NCBI RefSeq assembly: GCF_048128805.1
Contig: NC_136003.1
Coordinates: 23,712,840-23,776,839 of the forward strand
From: Centroberyx gerrardi
Taxonomy: Eukaryota; Chordata; Actinopteri; Beryciformes; Berycidae
Reading direction: 5' to 3'
DNA length: 64,000 nt
Below the pieces are notes generated by a model. The model was not told where the DNA came from. It saw nothing but the letters and a program-made list of their open reading frames with translations, and ran no database searches. The translations under genes were made by a program, and so were the position numbers. How positions within the stretch are numbered: the stretch's first letter is position 1; each line of letters begins with the position of its first letter. Below, piece after piece: positions 20,901-38,900 of this stretch.

Positions 20901-22246
20901 TTTAAGTAGAACTAGACCAACATGTTCAAAATGGATTGTGCTTTCAGAGTGAAAACCAAGACGGGGAATTCCCCACTGTGCAGCCTGGGCCACACAATCC
21001 CCGCTACTCTCAGAAAGGTTACCCATATCACCTCCCCATCTCCATACTACATGTGACTTGCCATTTTCAGTCACTTCATGCATTAGTCTGGGTTACTCTG
21101 CATCTCTCTGGGCTGAAACTAGCCTGTGCTACTGAGTGTGTGCTGAAGCACAAGTAAAAGGGGAGAGAGAATGAAGGGCCTGACATGCCCACTGGTCTAA
21201 TCAAATAAAGACTGCATGCCTGAGCCGAGGGAACAGGCTGACCGGCCTCTCTCTCCCTCCGGGCCTCAGGTCAGTGGTTCTTGGCACACAACAACCTCAA
21301 GGTCACCAAATTTAGCCAAAAACTCTGATGTACATGTCCCACACTTTCTACCTTTACTTTCTTCTCTATGTTTAACAGGGGATTTTCTTGTTTGTACAGT
21401 ATACTATAGTTTAAGGTTGGCCTAATGTGAAGGTGCCTGTGTGAAGTTGGGTATACATGATGGCACATACAGGACAGACTGCAACTCTCCATCGTGTGCC
21501 AATACTTGATGTGTTATAAAGAGCTAGTTTACCCTATGTCATATACAACGAGAAACACCAATAATCAAATTCCTGTTACTTCTGTTGAAAATACACTTGA
21601 TTTCGTATAAACTACAGATTCTATTTTCAGCCTCCCAAACACAAGCATCAACAATCAAATTAGCAAATAGGATAATCAACACCAACACACTGAGATTAAG
21701 ATTAAGGAAATGCCAGACATCACTGTTAGATTAGTCTTTGTACAGTATTTTAGCCTTGCTATACTCTCTGCTTTGCCTGTCTATAAATAGCAACACGAGT
21801 GAGCCATCTGCCTTATCTTGAAATGACAGGTGAAACGTTTGCATTGTGGGAAAGCAGTCGTTGGCTTTGGCGTAACGACTAAGCGCGGCCTTTGTATTGT
21901 CTGTATTTAGGTTACCATAACACTGTAAAAACACTAATGAAAACGCAAGCTTGATATCAAGTAGCACTAACATTACAAGTTACATAGCGGAAACTTACCA
22001 GAACACAACGTTGACCACTGTGTACACAAGTATACACTGAAAGGGTCGTTCCCACACTAAGACGGACTGCAGGTAGGTCAGGACGGGCTCGTACGGTCCT
22101 AACCTCGCCTGAAGAGAGGCTTTGACAGCCCGCACCTGGCCGTCTCTCTCGCTGGAGCATGGTCGACTTCGCAGGCAGACATTTGACCCCTGTTTTGCAG
22201 AACAATCCCCCTTGGGCGCATCTCCCATTGTCCCAGTGTGCGCCAT
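14966..22246 (-). CDS. retreg3: Reticulophagy regulator 3 (FAM134C), ER-phagy receptor
   Basis: RETREG3 curves ER membrane through a reticulon-homology domain and recruits LC3/GABARAP for ER-phagy. Nine exons join in frame: 21999-22246, 19741-19847, 19198-19228, 18957-19083, 17998-18082, 17291-17428, 16894-16973, 15623-15755 and 14966-15513, giving 498 aa (human 466). The first hydrophobic hairpin is near 68-106 ([20 protein letters not shown]), followed by WRNKIWPEI. The second is near 172-212 ([16 protein letters not shown] onward). Conserved segments include [33 protein letters not shown] and [20 protein letters not shown]. The LC3-interacting motif EDFEMLDQ has its core phenylalanine near residue 459. 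The C-terminus after it is longer than human and glycine-rich. The start MAHTG is chosen over an ATG five codons upstream because its context (AAGATGG) is strong. Exon 3 is a 31-nt microexon. Intron 8 has a GC donor. Confidence 0.95.
15514..15622 (-). other. GC-AG intron 8 of retreg3
   Basis: The exon ends GAAG at 15623 and the intron starts GCAAGT on the minus strand. The acceptor TGATCAG ends at 15514. Only this junction gives [14 protein letters not shown], matching human EGSEDLDGHSDPEE. No GT near the exon end restores the frame and the homology. The intron is only 109 bp and contains an (AAC)n tract. Confidence 0.85.
15566..15592. repeat. (AAC)n microsatellite inside retreg3 intron 8
   Basis: About nine AAC units on the plus strand occupy a quarter of the 109-bp GC-AG intron. 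On the transcribed strand this is (GTT)n, a U-rich stretch lying 50-80 nt upstream of the acceptor. Confidence 0.9.
18100..18792 (+). mobile_element. L1-like LINE, truncated 3' end, in retreg3 intron 4
   Basis: Translated in pieces, the plus strand reads like the end of an L1-type ORF2: cysteine/tryptophan-rich text around FWKG, then a LTKW segment, [19 protein letters not shown] and LILQNWKTP. Frameshifts and stops break it. It is followed by a T-rich 3' region, AATAAAAACTT and a poly(A) tail ending near 18792. It is inserted antisense to retreg3. 5' truncation and the poly(A) end are typical of non-LTR retrotransposition. Family assignment is from motif memory. Confidence 0.75.
19269..19478. 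mobile_element. Short TIR element (MITE) in retreg3 intron 2
   Basis: The left end TACACTGAGTGTACAAAATA and the right end TATACACTCAGTGTGTA are inverted copies. The interior retains AGCTTTCACCTGGATTC. These match the ends and an inner block of a very common fish repeat whose ends read TACACTGAGTGTACAAAACATT. This copy is an internally deleted derivative of about 210 bp, only 40 bp from the 31-nt exon 3 of retreg3. Confidence 0.7.
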
Positions 22247-22261
22247 CTTAGTGTCTAGCAT
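22244..22261 (-). promoter_or_regulatory. Alternative in-frame start codons of retreg3
   Basis: ATGs at 22261 and 22246 (and a third six codons further on, MGD) are all in frame. An in-frame TAA lies one codon before the ATG at 22261. The 22246 ATG has A at -3 and G at +4, while the upstream one has T at -3, so the second is favoured. Confidence 0.6.
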
Positions 22262-22369
22262 CGATTAAGTAAACCTGTAAAATAAAGACTTTAGTGGAAA
22301 CCGGTAACCAGTTTGAGGGGCAAGACAGCGCCACGGAACAGCTGAGCTGACAAGATCGGCTACCGTTAA

Positions 22370-22445
22370 CAAACGTATGCTAACGGCTGCTAAGCTAGCG
22401 CGACTAGCTGAATCATCGTGCTAGCGTCTAACACTAGCTGTCTGG
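22370..22445. repeat. GCTAGC-type cluster upstream of retreg3
   Basis: TGCTAACGGCTGC, AAGCTAGCGCGACTAGCTG, TGCTAGCGTCTAACACTAGCTG words occur within 75 bp, some 125-200 bp upstream of the retreg3 start codon. They belong to the same word family as the other three clusters. Confidence 0.65.
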
Positions 22446-22612
22446 CTATGTTATAAGCAAGCTTGTCGCCGTAACTAGTGTGATAACATTGTAAGAACAC
22501 CTGGCACTCACTATATTGACATTTTTGCAGAAGTGTAGCGCTCTCAAATAGATATTGACAATATGGCGTAACCTGTTTTTCTGTTACTGTAAGACAGTAG
22601 GCTGGCTGTGAA

Positions 22613-22636
22613 CACGTGAGACCTCAGTCGTCCAAT
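22613..22636 (-). promoter_or_regulatory. E-box and CCAAT box upstream of retreg3
   Basis: CACGTG (22613-22618) and CCAAT (22632-22636, plus-strand orientation) lie about 370-390 bp upstream of the retreg3 start. AACACGTGAG is close to, but not a full match for, the TFEB/TFE3 CLEAR element GTCACGTGAC. Motif-level evidence only. Confidence 0.4.
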
Positions 22637-22959
22637 CAGAATCCGCAGGCCCCCTCTGTCATGCTGCATTCATGTCGGATGGGAAAAACAGACGATACAA
22701 CCCAACGGTTAAAAGCAACGATTTGTCCGTTTTCTGCTGTTTCATACTTGTACATGCACTTAGAAGGTGATGCATTAGATTTTATGTTTTTACAGTAAAC
22801 CAGACATTGAAATGTCAATCACAAACGAAAAATACAACAAGCAATCCAACAAGTAATTTAAAGAGCTGTAACTTGTGATGAAAGTCGTTCTTTCGTTTTA
22901 GTTTAAATGAAACCAGCATGCCCTAACTTGACTACAGATATTTCATACGTCAAACGAAA

Positions 22960-24001
22960 CAAAGTCGTCCATCACCAAACCTGAGTGCCCAAGTACTATT
23001 TAGTGGTCTAAGATAACATGGACCCACAACACCACAAAACTGGTCAGAATAGCGCATGTACTTCCTTGGGAGGCAGAGGAAGTTTGGTATCTCTCTAACT
23101 TCTACCGCTGCACTGTAGGAAACATACTGACTGGGTTGATCACAGCATGATATGGCAGCTGCTCTGTTCAGGACCTCAAAGCACTGCAGCGGGTGGTGAA
23201 GGTGACCCAGTCCATCACTGGGACCTCTCTCCCATCCATAGGACATCTATAGCAAGCATTGCCTGAGGAAGGCCCACAACATCATCAAAGTCCCCACACC
23301 CCAGCCATACTAGTCTGTTCTCCCTCCTTCCATCCGGCAGGCAGTAGAGATACATTAAATGCTGGACCACCAGACTCAGGGACAGTTTTTACCCCTAAGA
23401 CATCAGGCTCCTGAATATTGCCTAAACAGTTCATGTTCTGTCACACATGTCTGTGATTACACACTTTATTGTATAGTATATACCATACAATATCTATATT
23501 ATGTGTCCTACATCTACAGGCCTATATATGTGCATATAATGGTATATTTAATACATTATAATATATATTGTACATGAAATATCTATAGGCTATCCAGATC
23601 AGATTTTACATTATTTATCTTATTGTATATTACTATATCACATCTCCCTATTATATATTATACTAATATCATCAAATTCACACTACTTTTGCACAAATAG
23701 CCTACTGTTACTTTGCACATCCTGTGTAGGCTATAGGTTCATGCCAATTTACCTCTGTTATACTTACACAACCTGGAGTTGCACAACTTAGTTTGTATTA
23801 TATTTGGATATTTTCCTTTGCTTTTACTGTAAATATTTTGCACAAGTATTGTTACTCTATATTAGTGTCTCTATGTTTACTATCTGCTTTTTGTTCCCTC
23901 TTGTCTTTAATATTTTTCTTTTTTACTATCTGAAGATCCGCAAGTAAGCATTTCATTGCAATGTCTGTGCTATGTATAGACTATATGACAAACTTGAACT
24001 T
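22960..24001 (+). mobile_element. Rex/CR1-like LINE, decayed 3' end
   Basis: Broken plus-strand translation gives a reverse-transcriptase C-terminus of the teleost Rex/CR1/L2 type: a FYRCTVG.ILTG.I segment, LKALQRVV, ITGTSLPSI, CLRKAHNIIK and a final LPPSIRQAV-like block. Several stops and frameshifts occur. The AT-rich 3' region ends AAGCATTTCATTGCAATGTC...ACTTGAACTTT, a typical tail of these elements. It fills most of the spacer between the divergent genes retreg3 and tubg1. Confidence 0.75.
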
Positions 24002-24091
24002 TATCACCTGCAAGCTCACATGAACGCTATTTTCAAGTACGAAAACCACCTTTCTCGTGTGTGTGAATGCAGCATCAGTGCCGCATTCTTA

Positions 24092-24112
24092 CCCCCCCCC
24101 CCCCCCCCCCCC
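24092..24112. repeat. Poly(C) run
   Basis: About 20 cytosines in a row, followed by CACCACCACC, just upstream of the tubg1 promoter. Such runs are prone to assembly length errors and can form i-motif/G-quadruplex structures (G-run on the minus strand). Confidence 0.85.
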
Positions 24113-24278
24113 AACCCCACCACCACCACCAGTGGAGCAGTTCCAGGGCAGATTGTAGAAATAACGGGCGAGTGACCTCGGCCACGTCCAAAGACGGTTC
24201 CCCAACCGCAGTCCCTGTATGCTAGACGGCCTGGAACGCACCCAATACCCACGGTGACGCTGTAGTTGTCGTTACCAA

Positions 24279-24285
24279 GCGGGAA
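24279..24285 (+). promoter_or_regulatory. E2F-like core in the tubg1 promoter
   Basis: GCGGGAA lies about 85 bp upstream of the tubg1 ATG. Gamma-tubulin expression is cell-cycle linked, so E2F control is plausible. The call is motif-level only and no TATA box is evident. Confidence 0.35.
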
Positions 24286-24368
24286 GGAGCGGGTTGTTGC
24301 AGCAGATTGACCCGCCTCTGTTTTTCTTATGGTATTTGGCTAGCTGGCTAGCTAGCTAAAGAAGAAAC

Positions 24369-31683
<7,315 letters not shown>

Positions 31684-31771
31684 ACTGACTTCTCGTCTTG
31701 TGTCTAAACAGCAGCCCAGTCAGCATTAAGCGCTGAGCCGGTTACCTCTATCTCAAGTCACGTTCCCTCAC

Positions 31772-31842
31772 TCACCGAGATCTGAAACTTTTCCCCACAT
31801 GTAGGAGGCCTACATGTGGGGAAAAGTTTCAGATCTCGGTGA
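31772..31842. repeat. Perfect 34-bp inverted repeat with a 3-nt loop in the tubg1 3' UTR
   Basis: The left arm (31772-31805) begins TCACCGAGATCTGAAAC. The right arm (31809-31842) is its exact reverse complement, ending GTTTCAGATCTCGGTGA. The loop is AGG. All 34 pairs match, and the next outward pair does not. It starts 89 bp after the stop codon, so the mRNA would carry a very stable stem-loop. Confidence 0.95.
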
Positions 31843-32059
31843 CAAATATGTAGACATTTGCCCCTCAGCCCCTCATCTGAGAAATTTATTTTTATTATTT
31901 ATAGATTTGATATAGCGTGGAATGGCATAGCCGGTTAAGAACAGTTATAACAATACCTACTACACTGCACTAACCAGTAAATGAAATGGTGAAATTTAAA
32001 GTATTCATGTTTTTTTCTGGGGCCTTCTCAAGAACCACCAGATTCCCAAACCCCATTTA

Positions 32060-32065
32060 AATAAA
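32060..32065 (+). terminator. tubg1 proximal poly(A) signal
   Basis: AATAAA, 377 bp after the tubg1 stop codon. A second copy at 32889-32894 could give a longer transcript. Confidence 0.5.
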
Positions 32066-32888
32066 ACAATCCTGCCCTAAGAGTGATGGTAAGAATCCTG
32101 TCGCCTCTTCCCCTCGAGTTTGTGCTGAAGAATCAACATCTGTATTTCTGTCCCTGTACACAACCCATTACGGATGGGTATTAATAGTTTGACGTTTTCC
32201 TTTCTCCTACACTCTGCCTTTCCCCTCTTGTCCTGCATTCTTTCTTTATCTGTTTTTAAACAATGTAAGAGAACCTGTTGCCTTGTTTTGGTGATTTTTT
32301 TTTATACTGAGTGCAGTCCTCTTTTTTTATTGTATGTCGTTGATTTACAGTGGCACAAGCCTACACAGCATAGGAAATGTTTGGGTTAAGTAATGGGATT
32401 AGGATTGACAGAATGTGTGACATGATGGTTAATGATATGCTCTGAGTCCCAAACATTTCTGGCACGGTGTGTCGTACTTCTTGTCTGCTGCTGTGTTCTC
32501 ATAAATACAAGCACACACACACAATCATTAGAACCCAAGACGATAATCAGGCTGTCGTAAAAAAAACCAATATATTTCTAATTTATTGCTGCAGTGCATG
32601 CCTAACGAGATCGTCACAATTTGACGTTGGGCTTAAGCCAAAAACTGGTGGTGATTGTGTCATACAAACCGCATCGACATTCAGAGAGCAGCTGCATTTG
32701 TGTCACCTATAACAGAGAAAGTAACAATTTGCACAGACGGACATGCGTGTACAAGGATGGAACTAGTTTTAGCACTTCAACCTCGTGCCTGTATATATAT
32801 GTTCTCAAGGGAAGTTGGTTCATTGGTATTCTCATCCAAATGTATATACCGTTTCCTGTTTGGCTTGTTGGACCTGTGTACAATGATG

Positions 32889-32894
32889 AATAAA
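32889..32894 (+). terminator. tubg1 distal poly(A) signal
   Basis: AATAAA followed within 10 bp by a T/G-rich stretch (GATGTTTTC), a good downstream element. It would give a 3' UTR of about 1.2 kb. Confidence 0.5.
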
Positions 32895-33426
32895 GATGTT
32901 TTCTACTATTTTGTATTTTCTCTATTTTTTTTGTTGGCATTGATATCTGTAGGAATAGAGGAGCGTTAAAGTGGAACGTGCTCAGCAGGATGTGGAGGTC
33001 ATTTTGCACCCTAGTAGTTCAACCAAAGCTCTTAAGGTGTGTACAATGTAATGAAACCCTGTTCTGCACCTCACCTGGAGCTGCTGTGTATCAGCCAGTG
33101 GCTGTTCATCCAACTCAGTTAAGGCTCATTACCACGGGGGAACGTAGAGGCACTTAGCAACGCTTGCTCAACCAGCTATTGTTTTTAACCAGAAAAGCCA
33201 TTGAAGGGGGGGCAGCTTTCAGAGCTCTGCTGCTGGCGCCGAACTTCACCCTTTTATAAAGTGTCCCTGGTTGAAAACAATAGTCTTACACTGCTCGACT
33301 AGTCTAGGCACAAGAAAGCACATTTTTTGGAAGGAAATGAGGCCTGAATCTGAACAATAGTACCAAAGACGAAACATATGGTACAATGGTGCTGTTTTTT
33401 ATTAATTACATACAGTATTTATAGTT
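32895..33426. other. Convergent spacer between tubg1 and plekhh3
   Basis: About 0.5 kb separates the likely ends of the two genes. It holds an imperfect inverted repeat: CTATTGTTTTTAACCAG near 33176-33192 and CTGGTTGAAAACAATAG near 33268-33284. This suggests a small foldback remnant. No ORF of interest is present. Confidence 0.45.
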
Positions 33427-33432
33427 TTTATT
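33427..33432 (-). terminator. plekhh3 poly(A) signal (candidate)
   Basis: TTTATT on the plus strand gives AATAAA on the minus strand, about 2.2 kb after the plekhh3 stop. Another copy is at 33398-33403. Confidence 0.4.
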
Positions 33433-35665
33433 GCACTTCCAAGTTAGTTAAAAACAAACAATAGTGCAATTAACTATACAGACATTACATAAAAAGGTAC
33501 CATGCAGCATACAAACAAGCTTAATACAAAGCAACAACATCCGCAGTTTGATTTTTTTTTTTCCTTTTCATACATGTAGCTCGGAGCTGCCTGCAGCTGC
33601 AGTAGAAAAAGCAAGACGGGGCTGACTGTGCAATGACTTGTCCAGGCCCTCCATGGAGAGAAGACTGAAGTCTGGTTTTTGGGGCTGGTTATCGCATGTT
33701 GTGTAGCAGACAGTACTGTAAAATGATCCTTAGAAAGTCTATCTATGGTCTCAGATTCTAAAACGGTCATCTACTACAATAAAATAAGATGTACACTGTA
33801 CGTAAAAGAGGATGTCTATATTTATCAGAAGTTCTTACTCAAGTCGAAGGAAAAATAGCAATAAATGAAACTAAATTGGGGGATTTGTCTGCTTTGGGGA
33901 TAATTCCTTGTTATAAAAGCTTATAAAAAAACATCTTTGGTCCATGCTCAAACCCATGACTTGGCAAAACTTTGGCTTCACAAGTAAACTCAGAGACAAA
34001 CACCCAGATAGTGAACACAGAGGCCATTTCTTTGCACACAGGGGGAGCTACACAGGATTTACACATCTGACCTGCTTGAGGGAACTAAATAAAAAAAAGC
34101 ATTCATAGCTCTGATCAGTGAAATAAACCCAATATCGAAATGAAACTGGGTCCGCATTTAAGACATAAAAAAGTTTTTTTTTAAAAATCAGAAAAAATAT
34201 GTCACAAAGTACGCATAAATAATACTACAGGAGCATTCATGGCCTGATTAGAATAGTTTCTGTTTAAAGACCAGAAGAGAGATGGGGATCTGCTTGGTAA
34301 ATATGCCTTGTCACGTTTCAAATGGTCCACATCACTGACTGGGGGTTTCATGTATACTGTAATGCTGCTTAAAAACAGCTCAGTTCCATTTCTTCCAAAA
34401 TACGTAAAATGTGAAAAAAAGCAAAATGGGAAGCTGTCATTTTCAGTTGAAAAATGTTGCATTAGTATAGTAAATGATAAAAGCAAACAGACATTTGAAT
34501 GCTCCAATGAATTAAGTGTTAGCTAAAGTAGAGACAAGGTTTATGTTGAGGATTACAGCCCAGACAAGCAGTACAATGAGGGACAAATCAGAGCATTTGG
34601 TGGAGACAAAATAGACACAGCCCCAAAATCCTTTGGTTTCTGTTAAACAGAATTAGCCCAGATCCTGAATGTCCCATCCAGGAAATGGTTTCCAATCCTT
34701 TATCACACACACACGCACGCACACACAACTGATAATCCCAGAGGGAAGAGTCTATATGGCTGTGGCAGCCAAAGTGACTTAGCTACAGAGCTCAACATCT
34801 GTTTCCAGTTCCAAGTTCACATGGCTCGCTGCATCAACAGTTCCAGGTAATGCAAGCCTGGCTGGGGTCTTATGAAAACTGACCGTTTCTGATGAACGTG
34901 TCAGCATAAGGGTGTGTGAGTGAGTGAGTGAGTGAGTGAGTGAGTGAGTGAGTGTGTTTGTGTGTGTGAGAGAGAGATCCAAAGAGGGGGTGGGGTGGGA
35001 GGGGGGTGACGCTGAATGTTCTCACCACTATTCCAGCAGTGCATGAGCGACGATCGCCTTCTAGGAAAGGCAACACAAATATGGCACACTTGGAGAGAAA
35101 GAGAGAAAACAGCGAGAGAGGGAGAGAGGAGTAGTGTTTTCATGTTTTCACTCTAAGCCATACCTTCATGGGAGAGTACCACAGCTTCTTGTTACCATAA
35201 GTCCTAACTCTTGTGATGCTCCCTGATGTAGCAAGGCTCATGCCAACGTCTCACATTGTCGAGGGGGTTAGGGTGGGGGTTGGGGGTGGGGGGGTTGTTG
35301 CCATGTATAGTAACAGAGGTGGTTGCGTGACAGGATGGGGGTGGGGGGTGTGTGACACCTCATCAGCAACCGCATTGGTTTCTGTGGGTTTCTGGCCTCA
35401 CTTGCAAAACAGCACCCCCACCCACCCCCTCCTCCTCCCACCCCCCACCCCTCCATCGGCCAGCTCCTTCAGCTGGAAAGCTCAGTGAGGGTTTATTTTC
35501 ACGGATGGGGAGTGAAAACAGCCCTCTCTTTGTTTTGGCTGCTGTGCCGTTCCCAGCGGAGGAGGCGCGGGGTCCTGAGGGCTGGGGCCGGCCTCCGAGG
35601 GGCCGGGTGGAGGAGGACGGTAGAGAGGGTGGGGGTGGGGGGTGGGGGGGTTCTTGGGGTCCTTC
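33433..35665 (-). other. Presumed plekhh3 3' UTR
   Basis: This runs from the stop codon at 35666 to the candidate poly(A) signals. It contains a (GTGA)n tract (34913-34953) and, at 35262-35460, G-rich stretches on the plus strand followed by C-rich ones. No coding exon of a known family was recognised. Confidence 0.45.
34913..34953. repeat. (GTGA)n microsatellite
   Basis: About ten GAGT/GTGA units in perfect array, then GTGTGTTTGTGTGTGTGAGAGAGAG, inside the presumed plekhh3 3' UTR. Confidence 0.9.
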
Positions 35666-35840
35666 TCACACTGGGTGCGAGGGCAGCTCCAGGAGGGTGG
35701 GGGTCGGCGTCTGGGCCAGGTGATGGAAGCCCACCTCGGTGCGATCTGCTATGGTGATGCCCGTGTCCTCCCCTTTCCCTCGCTGGCGACGGATGGCACT
35801 GAAGTAGGCATTCATCAGCTGCATGATCTCAGTCAGCTGT

Positions 35841-35937
<97 letters not shown>

Positions 35938-38900
35938 CAGATGGGTGGCTGTCTCAGTGTCTGTCTGGCATTGTCACAGGAGGGTGGGGAGGGATGATGT
36001 CATCCAGCTGCTGGAACAGACTGAATCCCCCAGAAACGGTCAGAGGATGATGTTCCTTGGCACGTTGTGGAGGACACACACATGCGCACACACGCACACG
36101 CACATGCACACACACCTCATCAACAAAAATAGCATTTCGTATGAGCGGATATTTCATCGCTTTGTCATGTTGTTCAGCTGCTGTTGCAGAAAAGAGGGAG
36201 GGCACAGCAGAGTAGTTCATTTGTTTATCTGTCTCCCTGTTACCCAGATCTTGGTGGACATGTCTGCCAAACCGCCATACACCACCGTGACCGTTACCCT
36301 TGCTCCAGTCCTGCTAATGCTTGCCTAAACATGATGTGAGCACTGACTAAAACATTACCCTAGCTTCAACCCTCACCTACTCTCTAACTTTGACTGTAAC
36401 CCTTGAATCAGCAGCTAATCTTGCCCTCACCCTTAACTCCAGGCCTGACCATAATCACCCCCTGCAAATCCGCTCCCTCTCAGACTCCCTGCCCAATTTG
36501 CTCAAAACCCTGCACATTTATGACAGAGCTATGTGAGGCCTTAAGTTCATAAAAGTAGGGGCCTTTCTCAGTTGCCCTTCAATTCGCCTGTTCGTCTGCA
36601 CCAATAAATAAATAAAAGCCACTTTTGTGCCTCACGAGAGATCACAGAGGGATTTTTGTTCCGTGTGGGAAGATGCAAGCAAATCTGCCCAGTGAAAGGC
36701 AAGATTTGTTCTCCTCTGAAAAAATGTCTGTTTGGAAGAATATCCGGGTTTCTGAGAAATGTTTTGGCTAATATTTTAATCTAACCACTGCAATAAAACT
36801 CACCCCCAGTTGCCATTTAATGCCAGGAAGTTAGACTTTTGGTGGTTAGCATCGGTCGGAGAGCAGGGGCAGGTTGTGTGCTCTCTTTTTAGACCAAATT
36901 AATGAGTGTTTTTAAAGTGGGTCACAGAGCTGAGGGGGGGGGTTGGGATATCATGAGCAGACAGCGTGCCTCTTTCACTGACTGTGCAGAACGCTGCATG
37001 GTGATAAGGCCAGTGGCCCAGCGCTACACACAAACCAAATCCTGACTGCGGTGAAGATAGACTGCACAGACCTAAACTCAATGAAGAAACTACTGAAGTC
37101 AAAGTAAGACCTGCTTTCACTTTGACATTCTCCCTCAGCCTCTACTCTCTGTGCTAACCCGGGACATAGACTGCCATACCTTGGTGGTTTCAAACAGCAG
37201 ATCCCGATCCCCAGCGGTGATCTTGAAGGTGTTGCTGTCGGAGACACCGTAGGAGCAGATCTGGCCATAAGGGAAGGACTCGAGGGCCTCGGCCTCTCCC
37301 TGCCGATACAGAGACACAGATGTAGCAGCTACGCCCAGCCACAGCTTCTGGGAGAAACTCCCTGTCGAACTCTGGAGAGAGGAAGAGGGAAGGAAATGTC
37401 AGAACAGTTCATTTATCTTCTCTTAACTTTTTTATCCTATTTTACCAGAGGAAGATTTGCTGAGCATACTCTTTCCAATAACACACGTTTCACATTTATT
37501 AAGTTCTAAACATTTCTACCTGGGGGCTGCTCAGTACAACCACAGTCCTCTACAGCTGGACACTGAGCAGCTCCACCAGAGCAGTTGGGGATTAAGTTGG
37601 GGATTCCTTGCTCAGGAATACCAATGGTGGTCGCTGAAGTAGGGGTCTCATTTGTTTCCCAGCTGGGTTTCAAGCCAGTGACCCTCTGTAACCTCAAACC
37701 ATTAGACTACCCCCATCCCCAGCTCTCAACTATTCTGAACAAAGAACAAAGTGTTACAGTAAAACTGAAACATGAGCTCACGACACTCACAATATAGAAG
37801 TCCACCTCGTAGAGAGTGCATCCAAACCCTGACCACTGGCGTGCGATGGTGAGGTAGGCGGCCATACTGTCCCTGCGGCTGTAGCCAGCCAGACCTTTCC
37901 AGCGCTCCACGATGGAGCCCATGACAGCCACCGCCTCCTCCTTCAGCCGACTCCGCAGACGCATGTCCTGCTCGACCTTCTGCTTGTGGGCCGCCGTGGC
38001 CGTGTGGCTCCACAGCGCCCCCGCCAGGAGGCCGGTGGGGAAGCGCTGCGTCGGGGGGCAGCCCTGAGCCGCCAGCTGGCAAGGGGGTAAGGCGGGGGGG
38101 GCGGAGAGGGACATTAGGACCCGAGCTTCCACCATGTGACTCGGGAAGAGCTCGTCCAGTGTCGGGCAGGGGGCGTGGGTGCTGAAGTCTCCGATCAGAC
38201 ACTGAAGCCTGAGGGCGGCCAAGGCCTGCAGGTCCTCTTCACAGGCTGGCAGCTGGCCACGCACCACCATCTCATGACACTGCAGCACAAAGACAGACAG
38301 AGAGGGACAGATGGGGAAGGGCAGACAGGACAGAGCGAAAGAAGGTACAGTCTGTTAGTAACAGCCTCCCTCCTGCTGTCCACCCATTCAACCCCACCCT
38401 GTTTTATTTTGTCCCATAACTCTTTTATAAGAGTCCTCAGGAAAAATGTTCTAATGAACGCAGTGCTGGCTGCCTCTTGGCCCCTCTGCACTGTGGCCAG
38501 TGATCTTAGTCATGCTTTTAAAGCATTGTGTTTTATTACAATTGTGGCCTGTAAGACATTAACAGTTGTTAAGTAAAAAACCTAATAATGCAATGAAGTA
38601 TGGGGAATGAGTCACTGGCAGTGCAGGCTGTTAAATCATATCTCAATATCAGCACTTGAATGGTCACTTGTGTCTCACGACAAAGAGAGCGCTGCTCCGC
38701 CGCCTTTGAGGAGTCGTGTTCTGCTCCATTACCTGCTCAAAGAGGAAGAGATACTCGATGCTGTCCACTGATATGCTGTCAGCATCCAACAGGCAGTAGA
38801 GCTTGAAACACAGTTTCCATTGGGAGTTAGACTCTGACTCTTTGGTGGAAAAGCTGGATGGTAGAGGGACACAAAGTGTTAGAAAGAGGAAACAGTGGGA

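Larger units (their letters stand above)
31684..32894 (+). other. tubg1 3' UTR
   Basis: It extends to AATAAA at 32060-32065 (short form) or 32889-32894 (long form, followed by TGTTTTCT). It contains the perfect 34-bp inverted repeat at 31772-31842 near its start. The remainder is AT-rich, without other structure that I recognise. Confidence 0.55.

Noticed and set aside
35843-35935. Regular short repeats that could be mistaken for a CRISPR-like array
   Set aside because: Pure dinucleotide microsatellite without spacers, in a vertebrate genome.
36245-36480. Telomere-like ACCCTA words
   Set aside because: They are irregularly spaced, impure and inside a plekhh3 intron; they fit a decayed minisatellite, not a telomeric array.
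37726-38202. A 158-codon Pro/Arg-rich minus-strand ORF
   Set aside because: It is an alternative frame of the large plekhh3 FERM exon 37791-38279, whose correct frame matches PLEKHH3 and joins both neighbours in phase.
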